Shown: positions 52,811-59,511 of the stretch, piece after piece
Position numbering within the stretch: position 1 is the stretch's first letter
Layout: each line of letters starts with the position of its first letter
NCBI GenBank assembly: GCA_036128855.1
Contig: JAYYPW010000002.1
Span: forward strand, 124,001 to 188,000
DNA: 64,000 bases
Direction of reading: 5' to 3'
DNA from: JAYYPW01 sp036128855
Lineage (GTDB): Bacteria; Pseudomonadota; Gammaproteobacteria; Comchoanobacterales; Comchoanobacteraceae
Translations under genes and position numbers: made by a program
Notes under the pieces: generated by a model
Told to the model about the DNA's origin: nothing
Database searches by the model: none
The model's input: only the letters and a program-made list of their open reading frames with translations

Positions 52811-54355
52811 CTATCTAGCACACTTAGTACCATTAACGATCTGACAATTATCATCTCTGATATAATTCATCATCATCAAATGTTTATTCTCTACTAGATA
52901 AGGATAAATGACATACTTCAAAAATCCCTGATCAAAACTGTAAGCTGGCCAAGTCTTACCGAATCCTAGAGTATTACCTCGATATACAGTGGGGTGATTC
53001 CAATAATTGATAGGATCTTTATCATGAAAGCCATATGGATTCTGAGAGTCACGACGACTCTCAGCTAGCCCAATATAGCCTGACATTAAATGTGTAATAT
53101 TATCAATTCCTAGTGATCGTGGGCGTAAGCTAAACTCACCTGCTGCAATTACATCACGCCAAATTGCAGCCCTATTATCTCGCCAGCCATCTCCTCGAAA
53201 AAATTCCATCAAAAAAGATTTTTTTGATTTCAACATTGCTGCTTCTCTTCGAGAGAAATCACGGGCAGTCCAAACTTGATCCGTATCTCGTACATGGATA
53301 AAATCTGCACTACTATTAGATATCTCTAAAAAACGCCACATGGCACCCGGATTTGGAGCATGTGAGTGACCCATATAAAATATATTGACATTACGATAGG
53401 AGATAAGCTTATCTTCAAGGAAAGATAAGTTATCCGATAAATAGATATTTACTGTATATTCACCTTGGCTATCATTACGTAGATTATCTAAATTCTTAAA
53501 TAAAGGACCAAGATAACGGTGCGAATCCTTACCTTTATTTTTCACCTCTGCAAAACCGGTTCGCCAAGAATCCAACTCAGACTCTGGAGCAAAAAGCGAT
53601 AGTGCGACGACTTTTTGTGGAGCAAAAACTTGTATTACTTGGCTATTAGGCAAGAATAAACGTTGATACATTTCATGCTTATGAGACAAAACCTCAGAAA
53701 AAGATAAAGGTGTTGCAACTTGGTACATATATTGTGGATTAGATACAGGATTAAACCAACTTTTTCTCTTAGGAAGCTCTTTAATTTGCCACGTCTTCAT
53801 AATACCTTGATTATGAGCCCAATCAAAACGACAAGAAGGTGAATCTGGGCCGTCTGCATAATATACCCAGTTATATTCTAAAGAAGTAACATAAAGCATG
53901 TCTACGTGAATAGAGTTTCCTTGTTTACATGCCATATCTGCGTGTAACATTGGCCCATCTGGAGTTAGTGAGACAGCCACATTTTTTGCATAACCTCGCC
54001 AGTTTCCTGGTGGAGGGGATATATCTGTTTTCACAGCAGTTCTTTTTACTTGCTTACTCATAATTGAAGAATCAGATATAGCGCTTGGAGAAGAAGCCGT
54101 TATTTGAGAGTAAAGTGCTGCTTGAGACTGATGATTCTTCTTGCTAATTATATTCTTATAGGTTGGCAGTACTGAGTTATGCCTTTGTACAAACGACTGA
54201 CTAGTATGAAGAAGTGAATTTTTTGGTTTTTTAACATTCGCATAGCTTATTTTTTCAGCTTGCAATTGGATGATAAAACACCCTGATAAAAGCAGCGCTA
54301 AGTATGTTGGAAAAATTTTTAAGAAATCACACAGTAACAGTCTATTACATTTCAT
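52811..54355 (-). CDS. Exported glycosyltransferase-like protein (DxD motif)
   Basis: 514 residues. The N-terminus has a signal-type hydrophobic helix (about 11-32) with LLLSGC at 21-26, a possible lipobox; cleavage after LQA near residue 33 is an alternative. Residues 35-110 are basic and low-complexity. The rest resembles a GT-A-like family: VVALSLFAPES, then GAMWRFLEIS, then FIHVRDTDQVWTARDFSRRE with DTD at 357-359, and YSFDQGFLKYVIYPYLVEN near 472-490. The DxD and FDQ-F-L motifs are visible; transferase function is inferred. An export signal on such an enzyme is unusual and makes a secreted or surface role plausible. Convergent with glmS. Confidence 0.65.
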   Translation of the reverse strand: MKCNRLLLCDFLKIFPTYLALLLSGCFIIQLQAEKISYANVKKPKNSLLHTSQSFVQRHNSVLPTYKNIISKKNHQSQAALYSQITASSPSAISDSSIMSKQVKRTAVKTDISPPPGNWRGYAKNVAVSLTPDGPMLHADMACKQGNSIHVDMLYVTSLEYNWVYYADGPDSPSCRFDWAHNQGIMKTWQIKELPKRKSWFNPVSNPQYMYQVATPLSFSEVLSHKHEMYQRLFLPNSQVIQVFAPQKVVALSLFAPESELDSWRTGFAEVKNKGKDSHRYLGPLFKNLDNLRNDSQGEYTVNIYLSDNLSFLEDKLISYRNVNIFYMGHSHAPNPGAMWRFLEISNSSADFIHVRDTDQVWTARDFSRREAAMLKSKKSFLMEFFRGDGWRDNRAAIWRDVIAAGEFSLRPRSLGIDNITHLMSGYIGLAESRRDSQNPYGFHDKDPINYWNHPTVYRGNTLGFGKTWPAYSFDQGFLKYVIYPYLVENKHLMMMNYIRDDNCQIVNGTKCAR

Positions 54356-54744
54356 ATATAGAGTAATTTATAAAATTATATATGCATAATAATCAAACCC
54401 AGAAAAAAATGCAATTTCACAACAACAACAAAGATTTTAATACTGGTTAATGAAAAACTACCTGAATAAAAAATCAAAAACAATAAACTAAAATTCTCAT
54501 CTTATAATCTTTATAATTACTTCAAAATCTATGTTTCAGGACTAATAAATAAAAAATATAGCGCTGATTTAGATTCAGCTAATCCTGCAGGTACAACAGC
54601 GTTTAATCACGTGATCATCACTCAAATCGCGCTAGACCTACTGGTCCTTGTTTATATGATTGTATTGGGAACACCCTATCGCGGAATGACATCAAGAATA
54701 AGTATAGCGTCGTTTATTATTCCCTCATGATCGGTTCTAATTAG
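54356..54744. other. Gene-poor stretch at the left edge of the accessory island
   Basis: No supported ORF. The first 200 bases are very AT-rich; the remainder is less so and may be decayed coding sequence. It separates the core gene block from repeats and gene remnants. Confidence 0.4.
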
Positions 54745-54890
54745 GGCGCAAGCTGGTTGAACTTTCGTTTTGGTCTAGCTCTTATTCACTATATACCGGA
54801 AAAAACTGAAAGACAGTTGCCAGTGCGCTATCACCATCTTCGACTGGACTGCTAGCAATATCAGATTTTTCATGAGTTTTTGCTGATTTT
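54745..54890. repeat. Dispersed degenerate repeat, copy A
   Basis: Resembles 59291-59446 (copy B) over about 145 bases. Shared tracts include TTGAACTTTCGTTTTGGT / TTGAATTTTCGCTTTGGT, ATCACCATCTTCGACTG / ATCACCATTTTCGACTG and AGCAATATCAGATTTTT in both. One forward frame in both reads NFRFG(I/L)xLxHY, so it may derive from a decayed gene end. Confidence 0.65.
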
Positions 54891-54975
54891 TCTTCCCGCA
54901 CACCTGATATTATTGCAACTCAAGATTACCACAACGATCTCTGTTGTCCATCAGGACTATACACATGATGAGTAT

Positions 54976-55212
54976 TCATTGTAGATATAAAATACACAGC
55001 CAAATAATACAAAAAATGCAAAGAGACAGTGCTAATGTGCTTGCAAAAAGTGCATATTCATAGCGATCAACACGTGCTTCGACAGCAGACTGTTCTTCAA
55101 GTGTTTTATTTTGCGAGTTGCGCGGTAAATTCGTCGATGGGGTCCATGATGCTTTTCTTGTTTTGTATAAAGGCGCTGAATCCATGAGTGATTTGGCAAT
55201 AGTGAAGATCAT
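54976..55212 (-). CDS. Possible small tail-anchored protein or part of a decayed gene
   Basis: 78 residues with a hydrophobic C-terminal segment (about 55-77, ALFASTLALSLCIFCIIWLC). The first half overlaps another open frame on the same strand that ends at about 55100 and is equally plausible, which suggests a frameshifted remnant rather than an intact gene. It lies directly downstream of the fabH fragment. No family recognised. Confidence 0.3.
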   Translation of the reverse strand: MIFTIAKSLMDSAPLYKTRKASWTPSTNLPRNSQNKTLEEQSAVEARVDRYEYALFASTLALSLCIFCIIWLCILYLQ

Positions 55213-55233
55213 TGAGCCTGTGCGTTAAGGCAA

Positions 55234-55554
55234 TCATACCAACCGCTGCATCCATAGCATGGGTAATAGAAATGATCGTTGAATGGTAGTCTGTATGGAT
55301 CGTTCCAAGAGGACGCAGGCAGCACCATCGCCAAATAGGACAGCAGTCGATCGATCTTTCCAGTCAGCAACCCGACTTACTGCATCAACGCGAGCAATCA
55401 GGTAGCAATGATCATCATGATGCACGATTCGATCATTGCCAAGAGACAGTGTAGAAAAAAATCCGGAGCAGGCGACATTGATATCCAGTGAAAAAGAACC
55501 AGAGATATCGATCTGATTTTTAAAGTAAAAAATATAGACGGTAAAGTTTCTTAA
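55234..55554 (-). pseudogene. Fragment of 3-oxoacyl-ACP synthase III (FabH-like)
   Basis: The minus-strand frame, open from 55554 to a TGA at 55234, encodes LDINVACSGFFSTLSLGND, matching the FabH active-site segment (FDINAACSGF) including the catalytic Cys. It continues with RVADWKDRSTAVLFGDGA, the FabH signature DRSTCVLFGDGAGA. Only the middle third (roughly residues 95-185 of a 320-residue protein) is recognisable. The N-terminal part, the His and Asn active-site motifs and the C-terminal domain are missing, so this is a remnant. It sits between the small ORF and the first ankyrin gene. Confidence 0.85.
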
Positions 55555-55603
55555 TCAATTCTTGATTCATTCACTCGGATGAAATAAAAAATTTGGCGCA
55601 CAC

Positions 55604-56752
55604 TCAAATTATAGAGTCAAAGCCGGCCGCCGAACCAGGCACCTTATTCAAGATGTCCATCATCCTTTCACTACCACCGTAGTTATATGAATAAGTATAT
55701 GCAGTATTCCCACGATTATCTCTAGCGTTAACATCGGCTCCTGCTTTGAGCAATTCTGAAACCAACCAGTAACAATTTGTCATGCAGGCTATCATAAGTG
55801 CTGTTTTGCCGTTTTTGTCAGAGGCGTTAACATCTGCCCCAGCCTCGATCAACTGCTTCACGATGATCCTCGGATCGTCATCATAGTGGGTAAAGAACTT
55901 CATCCCTATCGGCTGATGTACCGGGGAAAAGCCAAAATAACACGCTATCATCAAGGCTGTTGAACCATCATTATCGGTGACGTCCATATCAGAACCAGCT
56001 TCGATCAATCGTGACACTATTACAATTCTTCCAGTCATGCAGGCCTGCATCAAGGCTGTTTTGCCATTTGAATCCTTAGCATTGATATCAGGCTTTACAT
56101 TAATCAGTTGCGAAACAACCGCTTCATGCCCCTGCCCCTGCCCCCATCCACAAGCATACATCAAGGCTGTTGAGCCATTTTTATCTATGGCATTAAAATC
56201 AGCGTGTGCTAGGAGCAACATCGAAACAACCCTTTCATGACCTTCCTTGCAGGCATACATCAAGGCTGTTTCGCCATTTTCATCAATGACGTTAACATTC
56301 GTATTTAGTTCAATCAGTCTCAAGACATGCTCAGCTATTCCGCGCATGCAGCACCACAACAAATACCCATCTTGTATCCAAGCGCAACACTTATCATGCT
56401 TGATCGGCTCCCCCTTAGGCGGAAACAGGCTCACATGGAGTAATCCCATGGGGATTGACACCAAGTTCTCTCGTGACCAAGGTTTAAACAGCTGCTCTTC
56501 TTGTACTGAATCACAAGTCTGCACACGTGCTTGATTCTCAGAGTCATGGCCCTTTTCGTTTACAACGGCCTCAATCCGTTTTTTTTCATCATCTGTCAGC
56601 CATGAGTGGCATTCATGCTTGCTCGACTGCTCATCAGACGGCAACGCCTCTTTCACTTGTATAACTTCTTTATCGCGTTCAGTCTGTAATTCATGACCCT
56701 TGAACTCTTTGACTTTCTGCTCTTGCTGGTCATTTACCAATGCATTATCCAT
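55604..56752 (-). CDS. Ankyrin-repeat protein 1, candidate effector
   Basis: 382 residues. Residues 1-90 are highly charged and lack a signal peptide. About seven ankyrin repeats cover 127-375, for example NGETALMYACKEGHERVVSMLLLAHADFNAIDK and NGKTALMIACMTNCYWLVSELLKAGADVNARD; the fifth repeat carries an insertion of about 25 residues (273-297). A basic-acidic pair CCAWIQDGYLLWCCM precedes the repeats. Ankyrin proteins of this type are commonly secreted into host cells by intracellular bacteria; secretion here is inference. Its 5' flank holds repeat copy C. Confidence 0.88.
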   Translation of the reverse strand: MDNALVNDQQEQKVKEFKGHELQTERDKEVIQVKEALPSDEQSSKHECHSWLTDDEKKRIEAVVNEKGHDSENQARVQTCDSVQEEQLFKPWSRENLVSIPMGLLHVSLFPPKGEPIKHDKCCAWIQDGYLLWCCMRGIAEHVLRLIELNTNVNVIDENGETALMYACKEGHERVVSMLLLAHADFNAIDKNGSTALMYACGWGQGQGHEAVVSQLINVKPDINAKDSNGKTALMQACMTGRIVIVSRLIEAGSDMDVTDNDGSTALMIACYFGFSPVHQPIGMKFFTHYDDDPRIIVKQLIEAGADVNASDKNGKTALMIACMTNCYWLVSELLKAGADVNARDNRGNTAYTYSYNYGGSERMMDILNKVPGSAAGFDSII

Positions 56753-56762
56753 AGTTAATCCT

Positions 56763-56912
56763 TTTATAGTTATTATTTAGCCTAACAAAAAAGGCAACAT
56801 TTGCAAAGCATTTGAACATAGATTCAGAGCCTTACACTCCTTGCATGCTAAAATCTAGAACAAATCGAATAGCCTATCGCATCTTAACTTATTCGTGCCA
56901 ATATACTTGTAA
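56763..56912. repeat. Dispersed degenerate repeat, copy C (leader of ankyrin gene 1)
   Basis: Resembles 59120-59271 (copy D). Shared tracts: TTACACTCCTTGCATGCTAAAAT / TTACACTCCTGGCATACTAAAAT, AAATCGAA, and the AATATACTT / CATATACTT end. It starts 10 bases upstream of the ankyrin gene ATG, so it may contain its promoter. 56913-57063 beyond it holds no gene. Confidence 0.65.
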
Positions 56913-57063
56913 TTTCCCCATTCCCACTCACTTTTGTCATATCAAATACTGTATCACCATGTAATAATAGATACTCTCAGTAGCTTGTGTCTAATATTAC
57001 AAACTAAAAGCCAAAAGCAATCCTCTTTATTTGTGATCTTGGCCATGCAGGATTATTGGAGTC

Positions 57064-58833
57064 TCATACCTTACGTTTTTTTCCACACATAAGTGCCTTA
57101 TCCGAGTTATCACAAACCATTAATTCATCATTGATGTTTCTCTTAGTTACCTTAGGAGACATGAACTGCATGGATGACTGTGGCCTTAGCACACCCTTTT
57201 CAGTATTTTGTAGTTTTTTTGCACAGCCTGATAGTAACTTTAATGCAGGACTATTCTGTAATGCCTTGACTTGTTTAATGAGCTCTTTACCAGCTGAGGT
57301 CAATTTCAAATAATCAAGTGCTGATTTATGTACCGTCGGAATCGTAACATTTAGTCCCGAGAGAGTAATTTTACCTCGAAGAGTCCTATCCGCTATTAAG
57401 AGGTTTTGTCCATCAAGATTAGCAGCTAAATTATACAACGCCGATTCACCCTTACGATTACCTTTAGCTACAACAGCCTTTAATCCTGCTTCACTAATTT
57501 TATCTCGTAAATCAGAATTATTTATTAATATTTGTCGTCCTTCAGGTTGACTAGTTAAGTGAAATAGCGCTGATTCTCCTTCACGTACTCCTGAAGTAAC
57601 AACGGCATTTAGTCCTTCTGCAGTTATTTTACCTCGTAGGTCCTCATCATCCATTAATATTTGCCGTCCTTCAGGTTGACAGGCTAAGTGTAAAAGCGCT
57701 GATTCACCTAAGGCTATGACAGCATTTAGTCCTTCTACAGTAATTTTAGCTCGCAGATCAGGTGACCTTGATAATATAACTCTCCCTTCTGGGTAAGCAG
57801 CTAAATACCATAACGCCGAGAAACCTGCATAGTTTTCCCCTTCTACAACAGCATTCAGCCCTTCTTCGGTTATTTTACCCACTAACTCATCATTTTCAAG
57901 CAATAATTGTAGCCCATCAGATGAATTAGCTAAGTGATACAGCGCTGAAGAGCCTTTGAATTCCCCTTCAGATATCGCAGCATTTAACCCTTCTGCTCTA
58001 ATATTAGCGACTAAATCATCGTCACATCGTAACAAATATCGCCCAGTAAACGTACTAGCTAAATAATAAAGAACTGACTTTCCTTTATGTTCACCTTCAA
58101 CTATGACAGCATTTAATCCTTCTTTAGATATTTTAGCTAGCAAATCATCGTCGTCTAATAACATTTTTCGACCTAAGTCAGTGCTAGACAAGAAATACAG
58201 CACTGATTTCCCCTTATGTTTCCCTTCTGATATGACAGCATTTAATCCTTTTTTAGATATTTTAGCTCGTAGCTCATCGTCGTCTAATAACATTTGTCGA
58301 CCTAAATCAGTGCTAGACAAGAAATACAGCACTGATTTTCCCTTATGTTTCCCTTCTGATATGACAGCATTTAATCCTTCTTCAGTAATTTTACCGCGAA
58401 AATCTCTATCATCTTTTAATAACCGTTGTCCTTCAGGAGTACGAGCTAAATATGCTAACGATGACCTACCTTTACTGCCCCCATGTTTAATTACCATATT
58501 CAGATTAGCTTTAGTTATTTTACCCAGTAATACCTCATCATTAGATAGCATTAACACACCTTTTTTAAATCCACATAAACATGCCAGAGGCGTCATTCCT
58601 TTGAAGCGTCCCTTTTTGAGAACAACACCCAAAGAACTCTCAGTGATTGCGTCCCTTGCCATGGCAAAAATTTGATACAGTTTATCCTTGAGTTTTGCCT
58701 TAGCTGAATAAGAATTATCTTCTAATACTAGATTTTCTAATGACTGTAAAAAAGCGCTTTTATTTTCAAAAATCAGCTTATTTCCTTGTTCTCGAGACAC
58801 GTTCATAAAATTGTGAGAAAGAAGATTTTCCAT
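57064..58833 (-). CDS. 43-residue repeat protein with C-terminal KKRKV, candidate nucleus-directed effector
   Basis: 589 residues, no signal peptide or membrane segment. From about residue 53 to 540 it consists of eleven units of about 43 residues with the consensus KIT-EGLNAV---G---GKSALYxLAxxxxGRxxLxxDxDLRA. The G-SALyxLa core recalls ankyrin or related helical solenoids, but the spacing differs. Units 4 and 5 are nearly identical, also at DNA level (129-base offset). The C-terminus is GKKRKV at 584-589, like the SV40 large-T nuclear signal. No family name is assigned. It is flanked by the dispersed repeats C and D. Confidence 0.8.
   Translation of the reverse strand: MENLLSHNFMNVSREQGNKLIFENKSAFLQSLENLVLEDNSYSAKAKLKDKLYQIFAMARDAITESSLGVVLKKGRFKGMTPLACLCGFKKGVLMLSNDEVLLGKITKANLNMVIKHGGSKGRSSLAYLARTPEGQRLLKDDRDFRGKITEEGLNAVISEGKHKGKSVLYFLSSTDLGRQMLLDDDELRAKISKKGLNAVISEGKHKGKSVLYFLSSTDLGRKMLLDDDDLLAKISKEGLNAVIVEGEHKGKSVLYYLASTFTGRYLLRCDDDLVANIRAEGLNAAISEGEFKGSSALYHLANSSDGLQLLLENDELVGKITEEGLNAVVEGENYAGFSALWYLAAYPEGRVILSRSPDLRAKITVEGLNAVIALGESALLHLACQPEGRQILMDDEDLRGKITAEGLNAVVTSGVREGESALFHLTSQPEGRQILINNSDLRDKISEAGLKAVVAKGNRKGESALYNLAANLDGQNLLIADRTLRGKITLSGLNVTIPTVHKSALDYLKLTSAGKELIKQVKALQNSPALKLLSGCAKKLQNTEKGVLRPQSSMQFMSPKVTKRNINDELMVCDNSDKALMCGKKRKV
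58104..58362 (-). repeat. Near-identical tandem 129-bp units inside the 43-residue repeat gene
   Basis: Two adjacent units differ at only a few bases (for example GACCTAAGTCAGTGCTAGAC and GACCTAAATCAGTGCTAGAC, 129 bases apart), much closer than the other units. This indicates recent in-frame duplication or gene conversion. Confidence 0.8.
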
Positions 58834-59119
58834 TACCTAATCCTATTATTTTTTTTATATATTATCATATATATAACAAATATTCAATGATATACTTAGT
58901 CACTCAACACCATACTCCACACTAGACACCTAAGATACAACCACTTTGTAATCAGTCCAGATAAAATAAATGCTCTAAAATCTGTAGTTAACAATATGAT
59001 GTTACAACTCAGTTCTGTTTAATAATGACAGATTTAACATCAACATCAGCATTCACCGAGGTTAAACAATATAGGTGGCATGATAATTGGCAAGATTTAT
59101 AAGTGAATTTTTCATGATT

Positions 59120-59271
59120 TATCTTATAGTAATTTTTTTTATATATCATAACAAAACAGGCACCAACTTATAGTATTTGACCAGCGGTTCGAAGTTTTAC
59201 ACTCCTGGCATACTAAAATTATGGAGAATAAATCGAACAAAATATCTCATCTATATCGATTCATATACTTT
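59120..59271. repeat. Dispersed degenerate repeat, copy D
   Basis: Partner of copy C at 56763-56912. It is about 290 bases upstream of the 43-residue repeat gene; 58834-59119 between them holds no gene. Confidence 0.65.
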
Positions 59272-59290
59272 TTAGCTAATACTAATTAAC

Positions 59291-59446
59291 GGGTCAAGAG
59301 CTCAAGATTGTTGAATTTTCGCTTTGGTATAACCCTGGCTCACTATGTTACCCAAAAAAACTATAAGGCAGTTATGGACAAATTATCACCATTTTCGACT
59401 GAGCTGCCAGCAATATCAGATTTTTTATAAGTTTGTGCTGATTTTA
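59291..59446. repeat. Dispersed degenerate repeat, copy B
   Basis: Partner of copy A at 54745-54890, located 66 bases downstream of the ankyrin gene 2 stop and directly beside copy D. The plus frame reads LLNFRFGITLAHYVTQKNY and ends with ELPAISDFL before a stop. Confidence 0.65.
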
Positions 59447-59511
59447 ATTTACCGCTCAGTAGGAGTATAAATAATAATCCCAACGTTTACTGTACGCGCG
59501 AATTCTGTCAA

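Noticed and set aside
58103..58675. 190-codon plus-strand ORF antisense to the 43-residue repeat gene
   Set aside because: It is a mirror of the repeat units; the minus frame carries the regular protein repeat.
59120..59446. Insertion sequence or transposon at the D/B repeats
   Set aside because: No transposase frame, terminal inverted repeats or target duplication could be seen; only degenerate repeats are supported.
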